From positions 1 through 60,757 of the forward strand of contig JAETQI010000025.1 of assembly GCA_021770755.1 (NCBI GenBank): a DNA stretch of 60,757 nucleotides. Reading direction: 5' to 3'. Numbering within the stretch: position 1 is the first letter of the stretch; every line of letters starts with the position of its first letter. Of this stretch, positions 19,088 to 28,400 are shown piece after piece. The translations under genes were made by a program, and so were the position numbers. The DNA comes from Lachnospiraceae bacterium. GTDB taxonomy: Bacteria; Bacillota; Clostridia; Lachnospirales; Lachnospiraceae. Below the pieces are notes generated by a model. The model worked only from the letters and a program-made list of their open reading frames with translations. It did no database searches and had not been told where the DNA came from.

Positions 19088-20281
19088 TTATGTGTTGATA
19101 AGCAGTTTCTCATAACCGGACACCAGATCCAGTATCCTCTCCGCATATTCAGGATATTTCGCCATGATATCCTTGACTTCGTCCTGCGCCTCCTGCGCGG
19201 CCTTGGCATTGTACTCCATCTGCTTTCTGAGTTTCTGGCGCCTGATGATGAGCCCATGCCTGATCTCGACCATTTCCTTGCTGTCGATCAGCGCCTCCGC
19301 CTGATGGAGCCATACGTTCGGATCGGCAATATTGCAGCTACGCAGAAGCTTGATCAGTGCCGCCTCGTTCAGATCCAGGTCCTGATCCATCTGCTTCTCC
19401 TGCTCTCGGTGGATATTCTCCTCGATATATCTGTCCCAGAGCTTCTTTAGCTCATTGGAGCTGTTGACATTGTATTTCACATACAGATATTCCAGCAGAT
19501 TCGTATTGTTGACATAACGGATCTTCACTGTATTCTGCAGGAGAACAAGCTTGTTGATCCCCTTCTCAACCTTTACAAGCTCTCTCTGTGCCTCGTGGAA
19601 CTTCACGAACACAAAAGCGAGCGTCGATGCCGCGATGATCACTGCGACCGCGTATCCAAGCGAGACGTCAAGATGCCATGCCGCACCTATGATCGTGAGC
19701 ATCAATGCCAAAAACAGCATGGAGCCGACGCTCATGAACGTGATCCCCTTCATATTCTGCATCGAATTCTGAAGCTCATTTTTCCTGAAATAATAGGCAT
19801 GCCGCTCACCGTCCAGCCTTCCCATATCCTTCTTTACCAGTACCTGGTAGTCTTCCGCCTCTTTCAGCCTCGTGTAACCCTCAGGCATATACTGCTCGAT
19901 GCGCTCCATGCGAAGGTAGTCCTCCGCTTTCATGATCCGCCGCTTTTTGTCAAGCTTCGCCCTGCTGTTCTCCAATTCCAGAATCTTTGAGGCGTATGTC
20001 TTTAACTGTTCCCTGATCTCATCGGGCTGCGCCTCGATCTCCTCCATATCTGTCAGGTAGGAAGTCACAAGGTTATACTCCCCGCCAAGCGTGTCCAGCT
20101 CCCTGGATGCCTCCGACATCTGCTCCATGCACGCCTTGACATAGTGCTCGCGCTGTGTCTGGTCATGCATGTCGATATCGTCGCGTTTCAGGCTCTCTTC
20201 CTCCCAGTCAGGTCTGTACTCATTTTCCCCCTCGTCCGCCTGCCGGTTAAAAAAGCCTTTGATCTTTCCCAGTAATCCCAT
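19088..20281 (-). CDS. Membrane coiled-coil protein, function unknown
   Basis: I do not recognise a named family. The 397-residue protein is very hydrophilic and helical with two adjacent membrane segments in the middle (about residues 179-197 and 205-225), so both long arms should face the same side. Both arms are rich in charged heptad-like sequence, suggesting coiled coils. The N-terminus, MGLLGKIKGFFNRQ, is a possible amphipathic helix. It follows the TPR gene by 30 bases and precedes purC by 22. Together with the TPR, ATPase-like and 1211-residue genes it forms a compact co-directional set, so a shared role is plausible but unproven. Confidence 0.75.
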   Translation of the reverse strand: MGLLGKIKGFFNRQADEGENEYRPDWEEESLKRDDIDMHDQTQREHYVKACMEQMSEASRELDTLGGEYNLVTSYLTDMEEIEAQPDEIREQLKTYASKILELENSRAKLDKKRRIMKAEDYLRMERIEQYMPEGYTRLKEAEDYQVLVKKDMGRLDGERHAYYFRKNELQNSMQNMKGITFMSVGSMLFLALMLTIIGAAWHLDVSLGYAVAVIIAASTLAFVFVKFHEAQRELVKVEKGINKLVLLQNTVKIRYVNNTNLLEYLYVKYNVNSSNELKKLWDRYIEENIHREQEKQMDQDLDLNEAALIKLLRSCNIADPNVWLHQAEALIDSKEMVEIRHGLIIRRQKLRKQMEYNAKAAQEAQDEVKDIMAKYPEYAERILDLVSGYEKLLINT

Positions 20282-20311
20282 TTAGTAACCCCTTTCTCAA
20301 TGTCAGGCACA

Positions 20312-21145
20312 CTAATCCTTCGTCTGACGCTTATAGTCCTTCTTGATCTGCCTGATCAGTGCCTCCGACTGCTGGCGGTACGCCTCCATCTGCCCGCTTT
20401 CCTTAAGCTCTGTAAGCTCTGTCACCAGCTTTCTCTCCCTGGATGCAAGCCACTTATCGTCCGTCTGCGCGCACATCTGCTCCACCTGTTGAAAATCCTC
20501 CTCCCAGTTGGGATTTTCTCTCTTAAACGCACCGTAAGCATAATCTGTGAGCGCCTTTTTGTTAGCAAGGATATACGCGCATCTCGTCTGTCTGTCAGGA
20601 TGCAGCAGATATGCCTCGTAGTACAGGTCCGCTGCCTGTTTGTACGCAAAATCCATGGCGTAGATCGACGCCATGTTGTAATATAGCAGTGCCTTTCCTG
20701 CACTGTCCCTCGATGGGATATACTCCACAAGTTCCCTGTAAATGGCAAGCGCCTGCCGGAATCTCCCCTGCTGGTACAGATACTCCGCGCGTTTCTTGTA
20801 TTTCTCCGTGAGCGTCAGGCTGGACTGCTCCTTTAAGATACGGTCCACCTGCTTGGCGGTATTACTGTCATACATACCGGTCCGCTCAAAGATCGTCGAG
20901 ACAAACGCGGCAGCCGACACATGCTTCCTGACATACACATCCAGCTCGTCCGCAAGCTCTGTAAGTCCGCACTCATAACGGATCCAGTTGACGAGCTCCG
21001 CAGAGACGATCGAGTCATCCAGCAGATGTACTCTTTCCATAAAATAATAACATAACTCTTCCATGGAATACAATGAAATGTCAGAAAATTTTATATAAAA
21101 TGGATTTTTCGCATATTTTCCGATACATAGGCAAACGTTGTTCAT
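20312..21145 (-). CDS. TPR-repeat protein, function unknown
   Basis: The C-terminal half of this 277-residue protein has tetratricopeptide-like repeats (around residues 115-205, for example AEYLYQQGRFRQALAIYREL and YNMASIYAMDFAYKQAADLY). These usually bind partner proteins. The N-terminal 100 residues are mixed and unrecognised. No signal peptide or membrane segment is visible, so it is probably cytosolic. It is packed between the actin-fold gene (33-base gap) and the membrane coiled-coil gene. I infer it may bridge the two. Confidence 0.75.
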   Translation of the reverse strand: MNNVCLCIGKYAKNPFYIKFSDISLYSMEELCYYFMERVHLLDDSIVSAELVNWIRYECGLTELADELDVYVRKHVSAAAFVSTIFERTGMYDSNTAKQVDRILKEQSSLTLTEKYKKRAEYLYQQGRFRQALAIYRELVEYIPSRDSAGKALLYYNMASIYAMDFAYKQAADLYYEAYLLHPDRQTRCAYILANKKALTDYAYGAFKRENPNWEEDFQQVEQMCAQTDDKWLASRERKLVTELTELKESGQMEAYRQQSEALIRQIKKDYKRQTKD

Positions 21146-21177
21146 TTACATAACCTCTAAATCTTGTCAGACGTCTT

Positions 21178-22527
21178 TTATGTGATCACCTCGAGCGGCA
21201 GACATTCCCTCCAGACCTGTCCCGTGGAGGGGAAAAATTCCCCAAACCCTTTGTCCGTTATCTCGATCTGTACTGCATTCGGATCTTCCATATAGAAATG
21301 AAGTTCCACGCGGTTGGTCTTATTGCCCCGCACTTTCAGCCCCTCGAGGGAAATCCTCGCCACCCGCGTCTTTCTCCCATCCACCGGCGCGATGTTGAGC
21401 GTGATCGCATTGTTCTTCACGAGCATCACGTCAAATGTATTCTGCGCCTCATACCAGTTTGTGCCCGCGTCAAGGATCGGATAGTAAACCTCGGTCTGTC
21501 CCTTGTCGCAGGTCATGCCGATATTTGCCCGAAGCTTGTCCTCCGACAGATAGACATAGGACGCAGACAGCGTGGAGGGATATACCCGCTCCCGCGCGCC
21601 GTAGCAGGCTCCCTTGCTGAACAGATTGTTGCCCTGGAACACGCGCCTTCCCCGGCACATAAATTTCAGGGACTCCCGGCACCAGTCCCGGGAAAACGAA
21701 TCACCCAACAAAAAAACAGACGTTATCACTCTCTGGTCACAGTTTTTCCGCACGATCTCAAGCAGCGCCGAATCCAACTGTTTGAAAAAAGCACCTTTTG
21801 CCGTCTCATTCTTGTCCGCCAGATCAGGTATCTTCATCTGGGGATAGTGCGCCGCTTCTATAAAACACGCCACAGGGTTCGTCTTTCTGTTCATGGACAG
21901 CAGATAACTCTTGATGCCGTCGCTCCTGTAGTCGTACAAGAGTACGTCATGGATCCACATCTCCTGCGGCTGGTGGATGATATACTGGAAAAAACAGTCC
22001 TCATGGCTCATGAAATAGACTTCCGCCTTCCGTCTTCCAATGTGCTTTGATATGTTCCTGAGCATTTTCATAACACCCGTATTCATATCTTTCATGGAAA
22101 ATGCGACCGCTGCAATATCATCGTTCACAATGTACGCTGACAGGATCGAGAGCGCTTTTTTGACAAATATCCGCAGAAGATACTCCGCAGATATTTCCTC
22201 TTCGGAGAGGGAATCCGTCCCGACTTTGACACTGACATTGTTTTTAGCTAACAGCAGCAAGTCCTCGACGAGCACGCCCTGCCCTTCCTTCGCTGCTTTC
22301 AGCGCCTCATTGCCGATCAGCCACGCGGCATCTCCCTCGACGTCATTTCTCCTGCACAGGAGTGTCGGGATATTGTACTGTTCCTCCCCCATCACAAGGC
22401 TGACCGTGTCGGGCATACTCTGGTTCTGTCTGCAGTAGCTGATCTGTGAATAATCATTTCCCAGGTCAAAGCCTACCACCACTCTATTCTTTTTTGTCAT
22501 TTCGTCCAATGCCCTGTCAATCAACAT
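21178..22527 (-). CDS. Actin/Hsp70-fold ATPase-like protein
   Basis: The 449-residue protein opens with VVVGFDLGNDYSQISY (about residues 16-31), the phosphate-1 loop pattern of the Hsp70/actin/sugar-kinase fold. It continues with an Hsp70-like order: a VNDDIAAVAFSMKD region, then SVFLLGDSF (about residue 291), resembling the adenosine loop. A substrate-binding domain like that of DnaK is absent; the C-terminal 120 residues are beta-rich instead. From memory it resembles a family catalogued as DUF5716 in Lachnospiraceae, but I cannot verify that. It follows the 1211-residue gene by 30 bases, and the two probably work together. Confidence 0.7.
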   Translation of the reverse strand: MLIDRALDEMTKKNRVVVGFDLGNDYSQISYCRQNQSMPDTVSLVMGEEQYNIPTLLCRRNDVEGDAAWLIGNEALKAAKEGQGVLVEDLLLLAKNNVSVKVGTDSLSEEEISAEYLLRIFVKKALSILSAYIVNDDIAAVAFSMKDMNTGVMKMLRNISKHIGRRKAEVYFMSHEDCFFQYIIHQPQEMWIHDVLLYDYRSDGIKSYLLSMNRKTNPVACFIEAAHYPQMKIPDLADKNETAKGAFFKQLDSALLEIVRKNCDQRVITSVFLLGDSFSRDWCRESLKFMCRGRRVFQGNNLFSKGACYGARERVYPSTLSASYVYLSEDKLRANIGMTCDKGQTEVYYPILDAGTNWYEAQNTFDVMLVKNNAITLNIAPVDGRKTRVARISLEGLKVRGNKTNRVELHFYMEDPNAVQIEITDKGFGEFFPSTGQVWRECLPLEVIT

Positions 22528-22557
22528 CTTCCTTACCTCTTTATGCGGGAGCCGGCA

Positions 22558-25500
22558 TCACAATACCTTGAACAGCTCCCTTACACAGAAATCCTGGTAT
22601 ATGTACTCCTCTGTCAACTGCTGCGCGGTCGCCTCGTCGTGGAGGCCAAGACTCAGCAGGATATCGTTCAGTATGTCAAACCTGTCATCGGTATTGTACT
22701 GCTGTCTGCCCGGCTCCGGACTGCCAGGATCCGCTTCCGACTTGCCAGTCAGTGTGCCGCTCTGCGTCACGCGTTCCTGCACTTCGCCGTTCTCAAAAAA
22801 GCTCTCCGTGATATAGTACTGTATCGTTTCCCCATGGAAGAGCTGGAACATGCTCACATGGATCCCCTCGTACATCTCCTTCATTTCCCTGATCTCATAA
22901 CATTCGTAGTCTGCATTTTCCTCCGGCTGTCCCTCATGCTCCGTCCGGCCGTCGCCAAAGGCGGCATCATCAAACGCATAATGTATATATACCTGGCTGC
23001 CTGGCTGTGTCCGGTACTCGACGAACACACTGTTCTTGATATAGTGCAGCTCGGGCACCATATCCACAAGCCCCGTATAAAATGGAAAATACACTTCGCT
23101 GCCCAGAAGCTCGTTGACAAACTCCCGCACGGCGTCCTCCGGCACTTCCATGCCTTTTTGTATGTTCTCCGACCAGAATTTCAAAAGCGCAAGCCTGCAG
23201 ACCTTGTCCGCCAGCTCCCTGCGCACATACTTCTGATACAGCATGTCAAAAACACCCTGGCACAAAATCGCCTCACAGACAAAGTACTCATAGGACATAT
23301 CCGCAAGAACCTTGTCCACCAGCTCCTGGTCAGGTTCCGCGCACTGCGCATATGAGGTCAGCAGCGTATCCATGTCCGGTATCGTGACGCCCGTGTACTC
23401 GATCTGTCTCAGGATCCGTTCCATGATCTGTTTCGCGTCAAGCTCCAGATCGACGGCGGACTTCCACAATTTCCTAAGCTCTGACACTTTTCCGTCGTAA
23501 TTGATCATTAAATAGCGCAGGATATTTTCATCGTATTTCATATTCTTGTAAATGTAATACGCCACGTTCACAAGAAATTCGTCATACTCGTAATCTTTAT
23601 TGACGATCCGCTTGCTGACAAGCCTTGCCACCGATTTGGGCTCGACATCCGCCACGCCGTAGGAGCGGAGCCAATAATACGCCTTGTCAAACATTCCCCT
23701 GGAAATCAGATACTTGATAAACTCCGCGCGCTCAGCCGCCTCCATCTCGTCCGCCTCCGTGTCCTCCAGAAAAGCATCGAGCTCGCCGATCATATCATTG
23801 TCATAATAAAACCGCAGAAGCTTTGTGCGGATCTCCTTCTTAAAGCTCTCCACCACCTGCGGAGACTCCACAAGGTTCTTAAACCGCCTGACATTGTCCT
23901 GAGAGATCGTTATATAATTCTTGTCCACCTCACACAGATAGATGTCAAACCGCAGCCGCCCCTGCATATAGCTGCTCACGTATCCTAACTGCCGCTTTGG
24001 CTCCATCAGTTGCTTGTTCTCATAATGGATGCTCTTCGTGAACCGGTTGCCGTTCGCATCCTGCAGAAAAAGCTTGTACTCACTGCCGTAGATCGGTATC
24101 ATGCAGACACAGTTCTCCACCGGATACGAGCTCTCGCCGCTCACTTTTTCGTGGATGACAACGATATTTTTTACCTTTGCATTATCCACATAGATGCGGT
24201 GCATGAAGAGAAGCGGCGTGTAGGCGTAAGCCGTCTCATCCATCACCATCTGGGGCGCAAGCATATTTTTGTACAGATACGCGAGATTTTCATTAATATG
24301 CCCCAGCCGGATCTGATCCACCACAAACCGCTCGATCGCGATGCGGTAGCTCTGTTCCAGATCCGGGTATTTGTCCCTGTTCTTGATGATATATGTGTAC
24401 AGAAAAGCGTTCAGCTCATACTCGAGGCTGCTCTGATACGCAAAGTACATCAGCACCATCTTGGGGATCTCGATGTCATCCCTGATATCACCGTACTTGT
24501 CCAGCTCAAGCGACATCATATAGTATTCATAAAGTCCTGTCACCCGGACGGAATGCTCCACCCCCAGCGCATACCACGGATAGTAGTCCACTCCCCTCTT
24601 ATCCCCCAGGATCAGGATATGGCAGATGGATGCCACTGTCTGCGGTGATCTGTAGGTACGGTACACCTCGCCCAGTATCCTGAGCAGCAGCGCGGAGTAC
24701 TCCTTCTTGCGGGCAGCAAGATACTGCAACTGCTCGATCAGCTCCGGCCGGAGCATCTGGCGCCTGGCTCCATGCCACAAAACGTTTTCCTCAAAGCTCT
24801 CCAGCTTTAGCAGGAAAGTCGGATGATCCAGCAGCAGCAGCACCGCCTCACACAACAGCAGCGGGCTTGTACAGCCATTGCGGAACATCTCCTCCATAAA
24901 CTGCCAGCGAAGCTCCCTGCTGCGGAGCAGGTCTTCATTGAGCTGGAGGACGAACCAGCCAAGCTGCCACGCCGCCGGATTGTTGACATAGACCGTCTCG
25001 ATCTCATCGCTGACATCCCGCACGTAATCCTCCGCGCAGTTGATCAGCGTCGTCAGATACATATAGTAACAGTTCTGGAAAATATTGGCCGGCTCCTTTG
25101 ACAACCGCTGTTCCAGCATATCCAGATACCATTTTGCCTCGTTGAAGCGCTCCTTCGTGATCAGAAGCTGTACCCTGTGCAGATTGAAGAGGATACTATC
25201 CTCATCGATATCCAGAAAAACTTTGAGCTCTTTCTCAAACCGGCTGATCCACTGCGTCATCGTCAATTTGTCCAGTCTCATATCGACATAGCCGTTGACC
25301 AGATTGCACAGCGCCTGTCTCTGTTTCCTGCTGTCCGTTCTCTTCTCCGGCTCCTCTTCCATCAGGATATCAAACGGGATCGTGTATTCATTGCATGCAT
25401 CCGAAAAAATGACCGCACCGCTGTTCACACCGTCATGTAGTTTCGAAGCATCGATATAGATATTAAAGTCACACTTATTATTAACAAAATCCGCACTTGT

Positions 25501-26193
25501 CAAAAGCTGTCTGTCCGTGCTGATGAAATCACCGTTGACCCATATATTGACATAGCTGTAGCCCCAGCCGCTCCGCGTTATGACAATGCTCTTTGCAATG
25601 CTGTCCTGAATATCCTCGAGCAGAAAGCCCTCGATATCAAAGCTATATATGATGGGCGTTTTCTTGCTGACTTCGATCAGGAACTCCTCAACGTTCTGCT
25701 CATTTCCCTCATAGCGCGACTGCCCTACATATGACAGGTACGCATTTCTGTCACTCTTCTGCAGAATGGAGACAAAATTGCGGGAATAAAAGAGCGCAAC
25801 CGCCTCCTCCCAGTTTGTCTGTGCAAGGTTCGTAAAATGAAACAGATTCTTGATGATCCCGAGGGAACTCTGAAGCTGCGGTTTCTGCACGTTGATCTTG
25901 TACGGGATCCCGTATTCGCCGCGATTGCTGATGATCACGATCTCTCCCCGGATGCTGCTGCCAGCCTCGGCTGTCGTACCATCAAAACAATACCCGATCT
26001 GTGTCTCCACATCGTGAAACGTATTCTCGTACAATCGGATCCTGGTGTCCGACGAATAGATTTTACCCTCCGCATACTTGTCAGCGGCATGTATGGTAAA
26101 GCTGTCCTCGACAATTTCCCCCGGCTGTGTATTAAATTCTATATTCTGACAGGAAAATTCGAGATATTCCGGCTTCTCCCTGTTGTCATCCAT
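22558..26193 (-). CDS. Large cytosolic protein of unknown function
   Basis: This 1211-residue protein has no signal peptide and no membrane segment. The first 290 residues are beta-rich, with paired segments (RGEIVIISNRGEYGIPYKI and GAVIFSDACNEYTIPFDI) that look like two immunoglobulin-type domains. The following 700 residues are mostly helical and solenoid-like, and the last 200 are again beta-rich. From memory it resembles a family listed as DUF5717 in Lachnospiraceae; this needs a search. A good AAGGAAGTGAAG ribosome site supports the start. Its constant neighbour here is the actin-fold protein, so a co-chaperone or scaffold role is a guess only. Confidence 0.7.
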   Translation of the reverse strand: MDDNREKPEYLEFSCQNIEFNTQPGEIVEDSFTIHAADKYAEGKIYSSDTRIRLYENTFHDVETQIGYCFDGTTAEAGSSIRGEIVIISNRGEYGIPYKINVQKPQLQSSLGIIKNLFHFTNLAQTNWEEAVALFYSRNFVSILQKSDRNAYLSYVGQSRYEGNEQNVEEFLIEVSKKTPIIYSFDIEGFLLEDIQDSIAKSIVITRSGWGYSYVNIWVNGDFISTDRQLLTSADFVNNKCDFNIYIDASKLHDGVNSGAVIFSDACNEYTIPFDILMEEEPEKRTDSRKQRQALCNLVNGYVDMRLDKLTMTQWISRFEKELKVFLDIDEDSILFNLHRVQLLITKERFNEAKWYLDMLEQRLSKEPANIFQNCYYMYLTTLINCAEDYVRDVSDEIETVYVNNPAAWQLGWFVLQLNEDLLRSRELRWQFMEEMFRNGCTSPLLLCEAVLLLLDHPTFLLKLESFEENVLWHGARRQMLRPELIEQLQYLAARKKEYSALLLRILGEVYRTYRSPQTVASICHILILGDKRGVDYYPWYALGVEHSVRVTGLYEYYMMSLELDKYGDIRDDIEIPKMVLMYFAYQSSLEYELNAFLYTYIIKNRDKYPDLEQSYRIAIERFVVDQIRLGHINENLAYLYKNMLAPQMVMDETAYAYTPLLFMHRIYVDNAKVKNIVVIHEKVSGESSYPVENCVCMIPIYGSEYKLFLQDANGNRFTKSIHYENKQLMEPKRQLGYVSSYMQGRLRFDIYLCEVDKNYITISQDNVRRFKNLVESPQVVESFKKEIRTKLLRFYYDNDMIGELDAFLEDTEADEMEAAERAEFIKYLISRGMFDKAYYWLRSYGVADVEPKSVARLVSKRIVNKDYEYDEFLVNVAYYIYKNMKYDENILRYLMINYDGKVSELRKLWKSAVDLELDAKQIMERILRQIEYTGVTIPDMDTLLTSYAQCAEPDQELVDKVLADMSYEYFVCEAILCQGVFDMLYQKYVRRELADKVCRLALLKFWSENIQKGMEVPEDAVREFVNELLGSEVYFPFYTGLVDMVPELHYIKNSVFVEYRTQPGSQVYIHYAFDDAAFGDGRTEHEGQPEENADYECYEIREMKEMYEGIHVSMFQLFHGETIQYYITESFFENGEVQERVTQSGTLTGKSEADPGSPEPGRQQYNTDDRFDILNDILLSLGLHDEATAQQLTEEYIYQDFCVRELFKVL

Positions 26194-26215
26194 TGCTTCA
26201 CTTCCTTAAAACGTG

Positions 26216-26884
26216 CTAAATTCCCTCACAATAGCGTCGGATCTCCCCGATGACTTCCCCGTACGGCCGCCCTTTTCCGAAAAGAAGTGTTGTGCCAAGC
26301 ACAAAGCCATCCATACCCATCGGCGCAAATTTCAGGATCTTGTCCGCGCTGCAGGCTCCGTCCCAGTAGAGCTGGAACTGCATCTCTTCCTTCAAAGTCA
26401 GCAGCCGCTTGATCTTTTTGCCGACATAGGGCATGTACATCTGCCCTGCATTGCCCGGATTTACCGTCATGACAAGAACCTTCCTGACGATGCGGAGCAT
26501 CTCATAGACGGTCTCCACGCTCGTCCCCGGATTGATGGCGATCCCCGGAACCATGCCCGCGTCGATGATCTTCTGCAGGGTTGTGGACGGGTGGTATTCC
26601 GCCTCCGGATGAATGTACACTGTGTCACCGCGCCTTAAATTATTCAGAAAAAGCTGGACGTTATTGTTGGGATGCTCGATCATCAGATGAACATCAAGCG
26701 GCTTTCTGGTCGCGCTGGCTATGTATTTCATATCATTCAGCGACATAGCAAAATTGGGAACATATCGCCCATCCATAATATCAATATGGAAGGAATCGAT
26801 CCCGCCTTCATCCAGTTCCCTGATCTCCCTCTCCAAATGACCGTAATCAGCACACATCAACGATGCGGTAAGCTCAAAGTACAT
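26216..26884 (-). CDS. Pentulose-phosphate 3-epimerase family protein
   Basis: The 222-residue TIM-barrel protein carries the ribulose-phosphate/allulose-6-phosphate epimerase signatures: SLMCADYGHL, FHIDIMDGRYVPN, LDVHLMIEHP, MTVNPGNAGQ and a terminal DGFVLGTTLLFG. The catalytic His/Asp positions are kept, but the usual VDGGI strand reads YWDGACSADK. That is closer to the allulose-6-phosphate epimerase branch (AlsE-like) than to housekeeping Rpe. The substrate cannot be settled from sequence. It heads the region-3 gene set, 22 bases before the 1211-residue gene. Confidence 0.85.
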   Translation of the reverse strand: MYFELTASLMCADYGHLEREIRELDEGGIDSFHIDIMDGRYVPNFAMSLNDMKYIASATRKPLDVHLMIEHPNNNVQLFLNNLRRGDTVYIHPEAEYHPSTTLQKIIDAGMVPGIAINPGTSVETVYEMLRIVRKVLVMTVNPGNAGQMYMPYVGKKIKRLLTLKEEMQFQLYWDGACSADKILKFAPMGMDGFVLGTTLLFGKGRPYGEVIGEIRRYCEGI

Positions 26885-26990
26885 CAGTTCTCATCTCCGT
26901 TTTCCCTGTTTTCACTATTTTCTCTGTGTTCTCAACCGATACGTGGTCTATCATATCATATTTCGACCAGATTCGCAACGGTTAAATGCC

Positions 26991-27019
26991 TTGACACGGA
27001 CGTCACATTTAAATACAAT
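26991..27019 (+). promoter_or_regulatory. Near-consensus vegetative promoter
   Basis: TTGACA at 26991-26996 and TACAAT at 27014-27019 are 17 bases apart, almost the consensus sigma-A promoter. Transcription would start near 27026, giving a leader of about 60 bases before the plus-strand gene at 27087. The downstream A/T-rich stretch (27013-27040) adds to the promoter character. It is the clearest promoter in the window. Confidence 0.85.
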
Positions 27020-27086
27020 AATAATTATTATAATAAAAAATCCTTTATACACTTTATGCATACAAAAGAATTCAGAAAGGCGGATC

Positions 27087-28400
27087 ATGAAAAAATCTCT
27101 AATCCCAGTCATTTTGCTGTTCCTCTCCATCGCGGCCGGATCGATCGGTATTATACGCGGCTGCTTCCCCGCCGCAGAGGACGATTCTCAATATTTCTTT
27201 CACATCGAGCATCACACCATGGATATCCCTCCGGAAAGTTCAGATCCTGGTGAATCCTCCCCGCAGACAGATCCACCGGACCATTCAGATCTCATGGCGG
27301 AAACAACACCCTCAGACGATGTCTTTGTTCTTGATGACTGGGTGGATCAGATCGACGAATTTCTTGGAAAAGTCGACGCGGCTGCACAGGAACAGGCGGA
27401 AGCGTTGTCTGCTGCCTACGACGACGATGACGAAAGTCTCGACGATTACTACACCCCGAAACGTGTCTCCCAGGTCATCATCGATACAGACTTTGCTTCG
27501 GATGCGGACGATATCGTTGCCATCAGGCTTGCCATGTGCTTTCAGGACCTTGGCATGCTCGATGTCATGGGGATCGCGCTGTCGACTACCTACTCACGCT
27601 CCCCGCTCGCAGTCTATGCCCTGTGTACCCAGGACGGATACGGCAGCATCCCTGTTGCCATGGATACTTCCGGAAACGGTGTTCAGGTCCACACGGATTA
27701 TGTGGATGTCATGTACGATCTGCCAAAGAACAAAACCGATTACGAGCAGCCTGTCCCGATGTACCGCCGCATCCTGTCGTCATCCGATGCCAGAGTGAAC
27801 ATTATCACGCTTGGCTTTCTGCAGAATATCCAGGGGCTGATGAACAGCGCCCCCGACCAGTATTCTCCCCTCACAGGTATGGAACTGATCGCCCAGAAAG
27901 TGGACACGATCTATATCGTCGGCGGAAACAGCACCGGAAGACCCTCCTTCAATTTTTACTGGACAGGCGAAAAGGTGATCAATGCCGCCAGGGATGTCGC
28001 ACGCGATTTTCCTGCCAGGGTCGTCTTTCTGCAGAGCGATCTGAGCGACGATACTTTTTGCGGACAGCTCTATAACACAAAAGATACCCGCCAGCGCGAT
28101 ATCGTGACAAGGGCACTGAGGGCAAACGGTCAGAGCGGCGGTGTCGTAGCCTGGGATGTGTTCTCCGTGTGGTGCGCAGTTCAGGACATGAACGGACTCA
28201 CGGAATCTGCCTTTCTGACTCTCGAACAGGGCAACCAGTATGTCAGCGCCACGGGGGCGACCGAGTGGACTGCCTCCGACTCCGGCAGGCACTATAAAAT
28301 GTACAAGCACAGGGAGGGCGCATACTACAGTGAGATCATGAACCATATGCTTTTACAGAAATATGATCAATTTGTCACACAGTCTTATCCATCAGAATAG
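27087..28400 (+). CDS. Membrane-anchored nucleoside-hydrolase-like protein
   Basis: This is the only credible plus-strand gene. ATG 27087 has an AGAAAGG ribosome site and gives 437 residues. An N-terminal hydrophobic segment (about 5-25, IPVILLFLSIAAGSIGIIRGC) serves as signal or anchor, followed by an acidic, proline-rich linker. The nucleoside hydrolase domain starts near residue 130: VIIDTDFASDADD supplies the Asp-rich calcium site, GGNSTGRPSFNF matches the ribose-binding loop and GVVAWDVFSVW matches the C-terminal aspartate region. It should act outside the membrane on N-ribosides. It has its own strong promoter and converges on the injection operon, overlapping its last gene by 16 bases. 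It could be a salvage enzyme feeding the purine-uptake lipoprotein, or accessory cargo. Confidence 0.82.
   Translation: MKKSLIPVILLFLSIAAGSIGIIRGCFPAAEDDSQYFFHIEHHTMDIPPESSDPGESSPQTDPPDHSDLMAETTPSDDVFVLDDWVDQIDEFLGKVDAAAQEQAEALSAAYDDDDESLDDYYTPKRVSQVIIDTDFASDADDIVAIRLAMCFQDLGMLDVMGIALSTTYSRSPLAVYALCTQDGYGSIPVAMDTSGNGVQVHTDYVDVMYDLPKNKTDYEQPVPMYRRILSSSDARVNIITLGFLQNIQGLMNSAPDQYSPLTGMELIAQKVDTIYIVGGNSTGRPSFNFYWTGEKVINAARDVARDFPARVVFLQSDLSDDTFCGQLYNTKDTRQRDIVTRALRANGQSGGVVAWDVFSVWCAVQDMNGLTESAFLTLEQGNQYVSATGATEWTASDSGRHYKMYKHREGAYYSEIMNHMLLQKYDQFVTQSYPSE

Noticed and set aside
19066-19257. N-terminal extension of purC
   Set aside because: The extra 64 codons overlap the preceding gene and are arginine-rich shadow sequence. 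The internal ATG with a strong ribosome site fits the family.
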